A model generated the notes under the pieces. It did not search any database, had not been told where the DNA came from, and worked only from the letters and a program-made list of their open reading frames with translations. Shown piece by piece: positions 25,818 through 34,593 of a stretch of 64,000 nucleotides of DNA (positions are counted from its first letter, which is position 1; every line of letters begins with the position of its first letter). Both the position numbers and the translations under genes were made by a program. Origin of the DNA: Fibrobacter sp. (lineage in GTDB: Bacteria > Fibrobacterota > Fibrobacteria > Fibrobacterales > Fibrobacteraceae); contig JAKSIC010000001.1 in NCBI GenBank assembly GCA_024399015.1, positions 186,001 through 250,000 on the forward strand, written 5' to 3'.

Positions 25818-26615
25818 TTATTTGTCCAAAATACCCAATGCCTGGTCAATAAGCTCCGGCTTTAGACCAAAAATACGGCTCAATGTTTCAACACGGTTCG
25901 GAGCTTCAATCTTTTCCATGCGGGATCCATTGGCATCACGGGTCACCAAATTTCCTTTTTGGTAATAATATTGAATTCCCTTTTCTCGGTCTAGACGGTT
26001 AAGGACCGGATAAGTCATCATTTCGCGATAGAAGCTTTCGTTCCAATGCTGTTTGAATTCTTCAACAGAAACACCTTCCATCGGATAATCAAAGCGAAGC
26101 TTCATGGGGGCGGACAAGTTTCCTCCAGCTTGGAGAGCGCCGCCTGTCCAGAGGGACATGGATTCCATATTGGGACGATCCAATCGGACAGAGTTGGGGA
26201 TTAGCGGAAAGAAAGCAGATCCTGTCCCAAAGGGCGGCGGAAGGGGAATGGGGAGCGGTTCAAAAATCAAGTAACCAGGATCGAAGAGATATTCCTTCGC
26301 TCCGGCAAGTCCACAGTCATCATCAGGAAGGATCAGGGCGCAATGAATATTGCGTTCCTTACGCTTATGGCCCATCACCAATCGAGGCTTCAAGCCCATG
26401 TCCATAAAGGTTTGATACAGATGCCAGGTCATGCTGAAGCAAGTACCACCGCCCATCCAGGCATCAATATCATTCTGGAAACTGTCATCCAGCTTTTGTG
26501 CAGCAGAAGAACTTCCCGTCTGGTTAAGACGGATAATCTTCGTCAGATTTTCGTAGGTGACCTTGGACAACTTGTCGCAAAGTTCATTAATCTTTTTCCA
26601 CTGTTCTTCCAACAT
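25818..26615 (-). CDS. Arylamine N-acetyltransferase-like enzyme
   Basis: The 265-aa protein shows the Cys-His-Asp triad pattern of the NAT family: GGGTCFSMTWHLY (Cys), NIHCALIL (His) and EYLFDPGYLIF (Asp). The C-terminal part (IQYYYQKGNLVTRDANGSRMEKI and FGLKPELIDQAL) follows the last NAT beta strands and helix. NAT enzymes transfer acetyl or other acyl groups from CoA to amines. The sequence is divergent, so the acyl donor and acceptor are open; a transglutaminase-like cysteine enzyme is the main alternative. It stands alone between the lipoprotein and azlD, 31 bases from the latter, and may be read through from azlCD. Confidence 0.6.
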   Translation of the reverse strand: MLEEQWKKINELCDKLSKVTYENLTKIIRLNQTGSSSAAQKLDDSFQNDIDAWMGGGTCFSMTWHLYQTFMDMGLKPRLVMGHKRKERNIHCALILPDDDCGLAGAKEYLFDPGYLIFEPLPIPLPPPFGTGSAFFPLIPNSVRLDRPNMESMSLWTGGALQAGGNLSAPMKLRFDYPMEGVSVEEFKQHWNESFYREMMTYPVLNRLDREKGIQYYYQKGNLVTRDANGSRMEKIEAPNRVETLSRIFGLKPELIDQALGILDK

Positions 26616-26646
26616 AAGTATGGCTTAAGTTAGAAAACTTTGGAGA

Positions 26647-26958
26647 TTACAGAAGTCCGTCTACAAAAAGAACGGTAACGCAAGCCACCACGGCAACCAC
26701 CACAAGGCCTCGACCAAGTAGAGAAGCGATTGTTGCCGTCACCAAGGCAAGAATGCCGGAAAGGCGGCTTTCGGTAGCATAGAAAATTGCAGGCACCGTC
26801 ATTGCACTCAAAACCGTGTAGGGAATGTAGGCCAGGAAGGATTTCCAGAAGGGGCTCTTCAATTCCTTTTTCAAAAGAACAAAGGGAACTGCGCGCAAAA
26901 GGTAAGTGACACCAGCCATCACTGCAAGGAACTCAATGTAAGTCTTGAAATCGATCAT
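26647..26958 (-). CDS. azlD: AzlD-family branched-chain amino acid exporter subunit
   Basis: A 103-aa protein with four hydrophobic segments. YLLRAVPFVLLKKELKSPFWKSFLAYIPYTVLSAMTVPAIF is the AzlD signature. It works with AzlC as a two-component exporter of branched-chain amino acids. Its ATG shares one base with the azlC stop (TAATG), so translation is coupled. Confidence 0.9.
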   Translation of the reverse strand: MIDFKTYIEFLAVMAGVTYLLRAVPFVLLKKELKSPFWKSFLAYIPYTVLSAMTVPAIFYATESRLSGILALVTATIASLLGRGLVVVAVVACVTVLFVDGLL

Positions 26959-27704
26959 TACACCGTCTCCTTGGAAGAGGTGGATTCATTGTCGGAGTTG
27001 TTCGACTCACCTGCATTATCCTTCACAGGGAACAGTGCTGCACAAACAAGGGAAGCAACCACTGCGCAAATGATAATGGCAAAGCCACTGCTCACTTCCT
27101 TAAGCACGGGTGCGTAGAAGAACGCAAAACTCAAAGCGATGGCAATAAGGACTGCAATCAAAGTGGGACGATCAGACTTCATGGGAGGAACAACGATGGC
27201 AATGAACATTCCGTACAAGGCAACGCCCAAAGCATTTACCACCATGTCCGGGAGAATCTGTCCGCAAACGGCGCCAGTCAATGTACCGCCACTCCAACCG
27301 ATGTACGGGAGAGTCATGAGACCAAGGAAGTACAACGGATTCACCTTTTCCTTTTGGGCCATAGATACTGCATAAATTTCATCGGTAATACCGGTAGCCA
27401 GCAAAAGACGCTTTGCAGTATTGAAACTAGGAGTCACCTTTTGGGAAAGGGAAATAGCCATCAAGGAATAGCGGAGATTGATGAAGAAACTCGCAATGGC
27501 AAGTTCGATCAAAGTACCTGTAGCGCTGGACATAATCTTGAGACCGGCAAACTGACCTGCAGAAGTCAAGTTGGTCATGGAAATAAAGGTTGCCAACAGC
27601 CAGGAATTCAAAGCGGCGCCAGCGTTGATACCAAAGGCAAAGGACACGGCGAAGTATCCAATGCCAATGGGCAGACCGTCTTTTACACCTTTTGAAAATT
27701 TCAT
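26958..27704 (-). CDS. azlC: AzlC-family branched-chain amino acid exporter subunit
   Basis: A 248-aa membrane protein. The N-terminal GLPIGIGYFAVSFAFGINA, TNLTSAGQFAG and FFINLRYSLMAISLSQKV are characteristic of AzlC/YgaZ. It forms the large subunit of the exporter with AzlD. No clear ribosome binding site precedes the ATG. A strong nested palindrome lies about 50-90 bases upstream and is the obvious candidate for control of this operon. A short acidic, Asn/Ser-rich C-terminal tail is unusual. Confidence 0.9.
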   Translation of the reverse strand: MKFSKGVKDGLPIGIGYFAVSFAFGINAGAALNSWLLATFISMTNLTSAGQFAGLKIMSSATGTLIELAIASFFINLRYSLMAISLSQKVTPSFNTAKRLLLATGITDEIYAVSMAQKEKVNPLYFLGLMTLPYIGWSGGTLTGAVCGQILPDMVVNALGVALYGMFIAIVVPPMKSDRPTLIAVLIAIALSFAFFYAPVLKEVSSGFAIIICAVVASLVCAALFPVKDNAGESNNSDNESTSSKETV

Positions 27705-27751
27705 GAGGCGTAATATAGAAAAAGCCTATTAGTTTTTGCAGCGTTTAGCCA

Positions 27752-27791
27752 AACTTTTTATGCGAATATGCATATACACGCATAAAAAGTT
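27752..27791. promoter_or_regulatory. Nested palindrome upstream of azlCD
   Basis: A perfect 13-base inverted repeat, AACTTTTTATGCG and CGCATAAAAAGTT, encloses a second perfect palindrome ATATGCATAT (27766-27775). It lies between the azlC start and the cellulase terminator. The position upstream of azlC suggests an operator, but a terminator-like or cruciform role is possible. Confidence 0.5.
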
Positions 27792-27821
27792 AAATGTCGC
27801 AGAGATTTTACCTCGTTGGTC

Positions 27822-27859
27822 AAAAAAAAGAGGCCCCGCCCATTTAGGAGCGAAGCCTC
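27822..27859 (-). terminator. Terminator of the GH5 cellulase gene
   Basis: On the minus strand, GAGGCTTCGCTC pairs with GGGCGGGGCCTC (internal mismatches) around an 8-base loop and is followed by eight T residues. Confidence 0.85.
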
Positions 27860-27893
27860 ATGGAGGAATTGAAGTCCTATTTGTGAATCATGT

Positions 27894-30800
27894 TTACTTG
27901 ATGGAGATTCTAGCCACCTGAGCAGCGCTACCATCTATGACACGAACCATATAGTTGCCTTGGCGCATATTGTTCATGGGAACAACTGCGTTTCCTGATG
28001 TAGCAACCTGCTGAGACATAACCATGTTACCCATCATGTCGAACACCTGCACGGAGACGTTTGAGGACTTGACCATGGAAAGAGTCAACTGATTGTTTGC
28101 AAAGCTCATCTTGAAGGCGCCAGCCATATTTACTGCAAGTGCCTGAGATACCACGGAACTGGAAGAAAGTTCCAGATCAGTGTCCGGGATGTCACTGGAG
28201 GAGGACTCTGCCGGAATTTCGCTGCTAGAGCTGGAAACAACAGAACTGCTGGAGGCAGCGCTGCTGCTAGATGCCACACTGCTGCTGGATTCTACAGAAG
28301 AACTAGAAACAGGCTTGGGAAGAACATGGAGCGTGAAGTAGATTTTTTCTCCATTCACCTCTAGCGTTTCAGTGTAATCGCCTTCTGGACCCCAAGACTG
28401 AAGTACACCAGAAATAGTGATCGTATTGTCATCGGCAACATTCTGCGGGAACGTCAGGAAGTTGATGATCCAAGACTTACGGGAATAAGTGTTCACGCCC
28501 GTAATGACGACGGTTTCAATCGTCCCGCCTCTTACAACACTTTGTTCCAGGCTGCCAGTCACTACATAAGTTGCTACACTACTGGAGGAATTCTCAGAGG
28601 AAGAAGATTGTACTTCAGAGCTACTGGAGGAGGACTCTGCCAAAGCTTCGCTACTGGAAGAAACAATCGGCGTTTCGCTACTGGAGCTCGGCGCAACAGA
28701 GCTAGAGGACTTCACAGAACTGGAAGACTTGGGCACCTCAGTCACCTTGATTACGCCGGTAGCCGTAGAGCTGTTATCCACACCGGTCACTGTTACAGTG
28801 AATGCGTAATCCTTGGTTGCAAGGGAGGCATCTACAGTACCGCTGATGGTAAAGGTCTTCTTATCGTTTGACAAAACGCCTTGCAGGCCCTGAGGCAATC
28901 CAGTAACCGTAGCGGAAGTGCCGTTGGTGACGGTGTATGTGATATTCTTGATTGCATTGCCGGCTGTAACACTCTGTGTTGAATTATTACTGGTCAAGGC
29001 TACATTGGTGACGATAGGTGCTCGGGTCACCTTGATTACGCCAGTAGCCGTAGAGTTGTTATCCACACCGGCCACAGTTACGGTGAATGCGTAATCCTTG
29101 GTTGCAAGGGATGCATCTACAGTACCGCTGATGGTAAAGGTCTTCTTGTCGCTGGACAAAACGCCTTGCAGGCCCTGAGGCAATCCAGTAACCGTGGCGG
29201 AAGTGCCGTTGGTGACGGTGTATGTGATATTCTTGATTGCATTGCCGGCAGTAACGCTTTGTGTTGAATTATTACTGGTCAAGGCTACGCTGGTGACGAT
29301 AGGTGTACGAGAGCTGCTGGAAGGTGTCGAAGAACTACTGCTCTTCACAGAGCTAGAAGAAGATTTCGGAGCAGAACTGGAGCTAGAAGCAGGCTTAGCA
29401 ACCACAGGCTTAATGGCAATGCCGTTGCAACGAACATCGTCAACGTAAAGGTAATTCAAGGAAGGTTGGGTTCCCTTGACTTCCCAGGTGAACTTGGTAA
29501 TGCGAGACTTGGAAATGGATACAGGTTTCGCCCAGGATTCCTGAAGCAGCATATCCCAGTCAATAGTTGCAGTAGTCCAGGAGCTAGAAGCTGACTTCTG
29601 AATCTGGTGATAGCCATAGTCTTCAACGGCAGTATCTTCAGCCTTGAAGTTATGGGCGGCACCCTTATACTTATAGCTGATTGTGCTACAACTCGTAAGG
29701 TCATAAGCGGATCCGTCGGCATTCAGCTTTACACCAAGCGCAACGAACGGATCATATTCGTAGGAACCCTGATTCAGCTTGATGTTGGTCATACCAGCCA
29801 CATTCTTGGTGCTATTGCCTGCGGTGGAACCAGCGAGGACAACCTGGAAACCATCCTTATTGGTGGAGTTACCGAAAGAAGAGGCGGCACCGTTTTCGTT
29901 GTCATTATAGGCATACCAGATGCCACCTGTAAATGCCAAGGAGTCGCCATCTTCAAAATCATCAATGTAGTCTGTATAGCCTGCAGGCAATACAACGCTA
30001 GAAGAACTTGTGCTGGAACCGGCGGAACTGTTGGAACTTGTTGCAGAACCATTACAAGCAGTGTATGTCTTGGGCAAACCAGCAAAAACATTCTCATTCA
30101 CCCACTTACCGCTTTCCGTATAATTCCAGGCAGAACCGTTAAAATAGGAAGCAGTTTCGTTCTTGTTTGTTACAGCCCAGTTGGCTCCGGAAAGCTTATG
30201 CTTTTTCATCCAGTTATACCAATTCGTACTGTAGGTAGAATTAAAGCCGCCATCGCCGCTAGGAGCAGAATTACCCCACTCCGTCACAAACACAGAGTAG
30301 CCCGCATTCATTGCAGCTTCTGCGTTGGCACCCTGATTGGAAATCGTGTGCTTATAGGGATCTTCACCAGCATAGTAATGGAAGGAATAAGCAATATTCT
30401 TATCGTTAATGGGGTCGTTATTAACCGCATTGGGATACTGATCGAAATAAGGTGTTCCAGCCACAACTAAGTTGTCGGAATACTTTCGGATAGCCGCAAT
30501 CACGGTCTCGGAATAAGGCTTAATTTTATCAGACCAGTAACTTTTTGCACCGCTTAAATCAAACCAGGAATCGGAACAGCCATTCTTCGGTTCATTATAA
30601 ATTTCGAAAATGACGTTGTCGTACTTACCCCATTTTTCTGCCATGCGGCTGAAAAACTTTACCGCATTGTTCGTATTCTGTTCGGCACAATGGGAATGGA
30701 AGTCAATAATCACGTAAATATCGTTGTTGATGGCGGACTGCACCACGCGATCCATGACACCTTGGTAATAAGACTCATTTTTGAAATAGTGATCGGAGCC

Positions 30801-31124
30801 ACTCCAACCAGTTTCATCCACAGACATGGGAGCGCGAACAATTTGGACACCTTGCTTTTCCACAAGGCCTGTCACAATGTCGTCGGTCCAGAAATCGGCA
30901 CCGGCGCCTTCTCCTGCACCGCTCCAAAAGAAGCTCATGCCCTGAACAGCAACTTCGTTACCCGAAGATACGCCCTTGCAGGAACCATAAATCTGGCCCT
31001 TGCCACTGGAATTCTTGCCAGCCTGAAGCTGACCATACTGGCTAACAGGACCTACTCGACCAAAAGCGGAAGCGGCCAAAGCCAAAGAGAGGGCGGTAAC
31101 GCCTAATACCTTAGAACCAAACAT
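27894..31124 (-). CDS. Modular secreted GH5 endoglucanase
   Basis: A 1076-aa multidomain cellulase. Signal peptide MFGSKVLGVTALSLALAASAFG. GH5 catalytic domain about 30-350: VQGMSFFWSGAGEG, IDFHSHCAEQN, the acid/base Glu in FEIYNEPKNGC (about 178) and the nucleophile Glu in VFVTEWGNS (about 283). A serine linker leads to a CBM11-like domain (about 385-575: IDDFEDGDSLAFTGGIWYAY to YLYVDDVRC). Two nearly identical 95-residue Ig-like repeats follow, then another beta domain and further Ser-rich linkers. The last 80 residues (VSVQVFDMMGNMVMSQQV ... GNYMVRVIDGSAAQVARISIK) look like a type IX sorting tail. It cuts internal beta-1,4-glucan bonds. GAGG stands 4 bases before the ATG. Single-gene unit. 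Confidence 0.93.
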   Translation of the reverse strand: MFGSKVLGVTALSLALAASAFGRVGPVSQYGQLQAGKNSSGKGQIYGSCKGVSSGNEVAVQGMSFFWSGAGEGAGADFWTDDIVTGLVEKQGVQIVRAPMSVDETGWSGSDHYFKNESYYQGVMDRVVQSAINNDIYVIIDFHSHCAEQNTNNAVKFFSRMAEKWGKYDNVIFEIYNEPKNGCSDSWFDLSGAKSYWSDKIKPYSETVIAAIRKYSDNLVVAGTPYFDQYPNAVNNDPINDKNIAYSFHYYAGEDPYKHTISNQGANAEAAMNAGYSVFVTEWGNSAPSGDGGFNSTYSTNWYNWMKKHKLSGANWAVTNKNETASYFNGSAWNYTESGKWVNENVFAGLPKTYTACNGSATSSNSSAGSSTSSSSVVLPAGYTDYIDDFEDGDSLAFTGGIWYAYNDNENGAASSFGNSTNKDGFQVVLAGSTAGNSTKNVAGMTNIKLNQGSYEYDPFVALGVKLNADGSAYDLTSCSTISYKYKGAAHNFKAEDTAVEDYGYHQIQKSASSSWTTATIDWDMLLQESWAKPVSISKSRITKFTWEVKGTQPSLNYLYVDDVRCNGIAIKPVVAKPASSSSSAPKSSSSSVKSSSSSTPSSSSRTPIVTSVALTSNNSTQSVTAGNAIKNITYTVTNGTSATVTGLPQGLQGVLSSDKKTFTISGTVDASLATKDYAFTVTVAGVDNNSTATGVIKVTRAPIVTNVALTSNNSTQSVTAGNAIKNITYTVTNGTSATVTGLPQGLQGVLSNDKKTFTISGTVDASLATKDYAFTVTVTGVDNSSTATGVIKVTEVPKSSSSVKSSSSVAPSSSSETPIVSSSSEALAESSSSSSEVQSSSSENSSSSVATYVVTGSLEQSVVRGGTIETVVITGVNTYSRKSWIINFLTFPQNVADDNTITISGVLQSWGPEGDYTETLEVNGEKIYFTLHVLPKPVSSSSVESSSSVASSSSAASSSSVVSSSSSEIPAESSSSDIPDTDLELSSSSVVSQALAVNMAGAFKMSFANNQLTLSMVKSSNVSVQVFDMMGNMVMSQQVATSGNAVVPMNNMRQGNYMVRVIDGSAAQVARISIK
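28741..29310. repeat. 285-bp tandem duplication inside the cellulase gene
   Basis: Two adjacent 285-base copies (28741-29025 and 29026-29310) differ by only a few bases and encode two 95-residue putative Ig domains (VTSVALTSNNSTQSVTAGNA ... ATGVIKVT). The near identity at silent sites points to a recent duplication or ongoing gene conversion. Confidence 0.9.
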
Positions 31125-31286
31125 ATTTCCTCGTTTTTTATCAAGAAAACCCTAACCAACGAGCAAAAAAATATATAAGGAAGCCCTTTTTTCCACGCTA
31201 TTTAAAACTTACTCCAAGCAAATTCGGTTACAGCGGTAGACAACGTGAAAATAATCACGCAAAGTGGAGCAAAAAGTTCCAAAAAC

Positions 31287-31312
31287 AAAAAGCCCCGCCG
31301 AAGCGGAGCTTT
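31287..31312 (-). terminator. Terminator of the 145-aa secreted protein gene
   Basis: AAAGCCCCGC and GCGGAGCTTT arms around a CGAA loop (TTCG on the minus strand), followed on the minus strand by a T-rich tail. Confidence 0.85.
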
Positions 31313-31341
31313 CTTTAAACTCTTGAGATGTTCAACAGCGA

Positions 31342-31779
31342 TTAGTTTTCGTTGTTGCGCATTTCGGTCTGTTCACGGTCCATAGTGTGCTGGAGGTATT
31401 CCTTAAAGTCACGGTCGATGTTCACGCCGTCGAAGTCAAGGTCATCGTTTTCCAACACGAACACTGCGGACGGGTTATCGAGCCAACCCACAACGTCCAC
31501 GCCTTCCAACTTCATGGACTTGTCGCCAGCAAGCTGTGCAACGTATTCGATCTTAGACTTCTGGACCCAGCCCTGACCGCAGTTACCCTTAACGAGCACT
31601 TCAGTTTCGCCGTCCTTAACGATGGTAAGTTCGTCATTGAAGCCTGCGGTGCAAACAACAGCGCCGCCGTCTTTTTCCTTAGTCAGGTCGATATCGCCCA
31701 GCTTGGACTTGACCTTCTTGCCGGCACCAAAGGAAACGCCGACCATAAGAACGAGAGCAATTACCAATACCTTTTTCAT
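31342..31779 (-). CDS. Small secreted protein of unknown function
   Basis: I do not recognise the family. Signal peptide MKKVLVIALVLMVGVSFGA, then about 125 residues, acidic, with two cysteines (VVCTAG and VKGNCGQGW) spaced for one disulfide, and beta-strand-like stretches (NDELTIVKDGETEVLVKGN, IEYVAQLAGDKSMKLEG). The acidic C-terminus (LENDDLDFDGVNIDRDFKEYLQ ... MRNNEN) is helical. It has its own terminator and runs away from mltG. Likely periplasmic. Confidence 0.6.
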   Translation of the reverse strand: MKKVLVIALVLMVGVSFGAGKKVKSKLGDIDLTKEKDGGAVVCTAGFNDELTIVKDGETEVLVKGNCGQGWVQKSKIEYVAQLAGDKSMKLEGVDVVGWLDNPSAVFVLENDDLDFDGVNIDRDFKEYLQHTMDREQTEMRNNEN

Positions 31780-31875
31780 ATCTCTTCCTCAGAAACAGGG
31801 TAAAATTTCAAAATGCAATAGGAATATACCTTTTATTTTTCCGTTTCGGTAATTTTTCTTTTAAATTTTTAGTGT

Positions 31876-32907
31876 ATGAAGAAGATTTTACTTGTTTTTG
31901 TCGCCATTTTGGCCCTAATCGCCTTTTTTGGGTACTCTTCCGTGAACTCCAGAATGGGTGCAACTGCCCAAAATCAGGATTCTGTGCTTATCCAGGTCCC
32001 CAAGGGCAGCTCCCCCGCCAAGGTTTTCCAGATCCTCAAACAGAACGGAATTTGGGACGACGAGGTGGCCTATAAGCTGGTTGTCCGTAAAAAGAACCCG
32101 TCCTTGAAGGCCGGTTGGTACGAAATTCCCAAGGGACAATCCCTGGAACAGGTACTGGACATTATCGCCAGCGGCAAAATCGCCGTGCGCAAGGTGACCA
32201 TCCCCGAAGGTCGCGCCTCATGGGAAATGCCCGCCTATATCAAGAAGGCTTATCCGAACCTGGACGAGGACCGCTGGAACAAGCTGGTCCAGGACCCCCA
32301 GTTCGCCCGCAAACTGGGTCTCGAAGCAAACAGCCTGGAAGGCTACCTGCTGCCGGACACCTACCCCTTCCCCATCGACGCTGACGAAGAAGTCATCCTG
32401 AAGCAGATGGTGGCAGCCAACTTGAAGCTCCGTGACGAACTGAAGGTCAACCTGAAGTCCGGCTCCAAATGGGAAACCCTTGGCAACTGGCACCGCGTGT
32501 TGACCCTGGCCAGCGTGGTGGAAGAAGAAACCGGTATGCCGGATGAACGTCCCATCATTGCAGGCGTGTTCCACAACCGTCTCCGCATCGGCATGCCTCT
32601 TGGCGCCGACCCCACCGTAAGATTCATCTTCAAGAACTTGACCGGTCCCATCTACAAGAGCCAGTTGAACAGCGACAGTCCTTACAACACCCGCAAATTC
32701 CCTGGATTGATGCCGGGTCCCATTTCCAATCCGGGCCGCAAGGCAATTACCGCAGCACTCTACCCTGCAGAAACCAAGGCATTGTATTTTGTAGCCAAGG
32801 ATGACGGATCTATGACCCACTTCTTCAGCGACAACCTGGCCGACCACAACAAGTACAAGGACGTGGCTGCAAAGAACAGGGCAAAGACCGGCGCACCTCA
32901 ATTGTAA
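31876..32907 (+). CDS. mltG: Endolytic murein transglycosylase MltG
   Basis: Inner-membrane anchored enzyme that cuts nascent glycan strands and ends their elongation. One N-terminal membrane segment (ILLVFVAILALIAFFGYSSV) is followed by a LysM-like subdomain (VLIQVPKGSSPAKVFQILKQNGI) and the YceG catalytic domain. The catalytic Glu sits in LASVVEEETGMPDERPIIAGVFHNRL; DPTVRF, YNTRKFPGLMPGPISNPG and the final ALYFVAKDDGSMTHFFS are family hallmarks. At 343 aa the length is normal. Single gene with its own terminator. Confidence 0.95.
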   Translation: MKKILLVFVAILALIAFFGYSSVNSRMGATAQNQDSVLIQVPKGSSPAKVFQILKQNGIWDDEVAYKLVVRKKNPSLKAGWYEIPKGQSLEQVLDIIASGKIAVRKVTIPEGRASWEMPAYIKKAYPNLDEDRWNKLVQDPQFARKLGLEANSLEGYLLPDTYPFPIDADEEVILKQMVAANLKLRDELKVNLKSGSKWETLGNWHRVLTLASVVEEETGMPDERPIIAGVFHNRLRIGMPLGADPTVRFIFKNLTGPIYKSQLNSDSPYNTRKFPGLMPGPISNPGRKAITAALYPAETKALYFVAKDDGSMTHFFSDNLADHNKYKDVAAKNRAKTGAPQL

Positions 32908-32945
32908 TACAAAGGGGATTCCACCCCTTTGGAATCCCCACTCAC

Positions 32946-32975
32946 AAAAGTCCGTGCAGAAGCCCGGACTTTTTT
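32946..32975 (+). terminator. Terminator of mltG
   Basis: AAAAGTCCG and CGGACTTTTTT form the stem and T-tail. A second perfect hairpin (GGGGATTCC/GGAATCCCC, 32914-32939) stands just before it, so two stems follow the gene in tandem. Confidence 0.9.
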
Positions 32976-32980
32976 CGTGT

Positions 32981-33131
32981 CTGAGGGTGAGTAAACTAAC
33001 TCCTCAGGGGGCCCCTACCCCTAAATTTACTTACAAAGTTTTGGTGGAAGAGCAGGCTCTGCAACACGTAATCGAACCGCGATTCCTATGGATGATAGAC
33101 GCTCTCTATATGTAAACGGGGGTGAAACCCC
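32981..33131. repeat. Cluster of small hairpins between mltG and the MATE gene
   Basis: Several perfect short stems occur in 150 bases without a gene: CTGAGG/CCTCAG with inner GT/AC and AGT/ACT stems (32981-33007), AGAGC/GCTCT (33049-33060), AATCG/CGATT (33070-33084) and GGGG/CCCC (33119-33131). The density resembles the cluster at 14.3 kb. Small RNA, REP-like element or structured 3' end are all possible. Confidence 0.4.
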
Positions 33132-33139
33132 TCACGTCA

Positions 33140-34477
33140 TTATACGACGCCCAGTTCTTTCCAGCGGCCGCCGCGCCAACGGATGTAGTTCACGATGGAG
33201 CGATAGAATTCATCGGCAGCCATGCCCAGCCAAATACCGGCAAGACCAAGATCTAAGCCAAAGCCCAGAAGAAGTGCCGTGCCAAGGCCCAAGGTCCACA
33301 TCATGGTGGAGCCCACAATCGCGGGGAACTTGGAATCACCGGAAGCACGAAGTGCAGAAGTGATGGTCATGTTGGCGGCCTTGAAAGGTTGGAGAGCAAC
33401 GTCGCACCAAAGGCAAATCCTGCCCAACCTCTGGATTTCAGGATCAATGGAATAAAGGGACATTAATTCCGATCCAAAAATTGCCACGATGATTGCGACA
33501 ATCAAACTACTGGAACAACCCGCAGCAAGGCTCTGGTGTAAACGACGGTTGGCCTTGTCGAAATCATGGGCGCCCACCAAGTGAGCTACAAGAATCTGGC
33601 TACCACTACTCAACCCCACACTTAAAATAACCGCAAGCATAGCGAAGTTAGCCGCAAAGATTCTCGCCGTCATGGCTGTAATACCCAAATGCACGATAAT
33701 GGCAGTAAGCACCACTTGGAAAATCTGGAAGCTGACAGGTTCCACTGCAGCAGGCACACCAATGCGGATCCAATCCGGAAGAATGACGCGAGAACGCTTA
33801 AAGTCCGTGCTGCGGATCTTATGGTGAACCTTGTATTTGAGAATAGCATAAAGCACCACAGAGGAAATGAGCCAGGAAAGCATGGTGGCAAGAGCAACAC
33901 CCTTTACGCCCATGCAAGGCAGGCCGAAGTATCCATTCAGGAAAATCACATTCATGATGGCATTGGAAACGATGGTGATAATGTTTCCGATCAAGTTCCA
34001 GCCGGTAAGGCCGTGGGTTGCAATTAAGGAGGTCAGCGTCGTCTGCAAAGATCGGAATGCAAAACCGAAAGAGACGATAAACATGAACTCGTAACCGTAC
34101 TCGGCAGCGTCTCCCGTAAGGCCCATCCAGCTGACAATGTTTCCTGCCAGCGGAATAGTCACCAGCATGATAGCAACACCCAAAAGCAAGCTACCCAGAA
34201 GAACCATAGTCTGGGTGGTGCCGGCCTGTTTGGGACGTTCCGCACCCATGAATTGAGAGGCGATACTTGCGCCCGCCTGAGAGAAGGCGGTAATAGCCAT
34301 AAAAATGGCACCAAGAATAGGGCCCAAGGCACCAACACCGGCCGCAGCAGTTTCAGAAGTGCGGGAAAGGAACCAACTGTCCATCATCGGTTGGCAGGTT
34401 GCGATACCAAACGTTATGAACAAGGGCCAAGAAAGACTCAAAAGGGAGCGATCTTTGACTTGCACTTTAGACTGCAT
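33140..34477 (-). CDS. MATE family efflux transporter
   Basis: A 445-aa, 12-TM MatE protein, not closely similar to the one at 21 kb. SLSWPLFITFGIATCQPMMDSWFLSRTSETAAAGVGALGP is the N-terminal signature; the second half repeats the fold (IGVPAAVEPVSFQIFQVVLTA, SGSQILVAHLVGAHDFDKAN). It expels drugs or metabolites with Na+ or H+; the substrate is unknown. It is downstream of the patatin gene on the same strand, but the 116-base gap suggests a separate unit. Confidence 0.9.
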   Translation of the reverse strand: MQSKVQVKDRSLLSLSWPLFITFGIATCQPMMDSWFLSRTSETAAAGVGALGPILGAIFMAITAFSQAGASIASQFMGAERPKQAGTTQTMVLLGSLLLGVAIMLVTIPLAGNIVSWMGLTGDAAEYGYEFMFIVSFGFAFRSLQTTLTSLIATHGLTGWNLIGNIITIVSNAIMNVIFLNGYFGLPCMGVKGVALATMLSWLISSVVLYAILKYKVHHKIRSTDFKRSRVILPDWIRIGVPAAVEPVSFQIFQVVLTAIIVHLGITAMTARIFAANFAMLAVILSVGLSSGSQILVAHLVGAHDFDKANRRLHQSLAAGCSSSLIVAIIVAIFGSELMSLYSIDPEIQRLGRICLWCDVALQPFKAANMTITSALRASGDSKFPAIVGSTMMWTLGLGTALLLGFGLDLGLAGIWLGMAADEFYRSIVNYIRWRGGRWKELGVV

Positions 34478-34593
34478 AAAAGGGCCTTCTTAAATTTTTT
34501 GTCAATTTTAGAAATGGCCCGACCTGATTGCTAGAGTCGCAAAAAACTTTTTTGTATACAAGCGGATACTAAAAAAGAGTCCCCGAACGGTAA

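Noticed and set aside
28200-28720. Regularly spaced short repeats resembling a CRISPR array
   Set aside because: They are serine-codon runs (TCCAGC/TCTAGC type) of the linkers in the GH5 cellulase, within one intact reading frame and without constant repeat-spacer length.
33043-33090. tRNA-like piece on the minus strand (GGTTCGATT with a CCACCA nearby)
   Set aside because: The base after the T loop does not pair with the base before it, the distance from the T stem to CCA is far too long, and no D arm or anticodon arm can be drawn.
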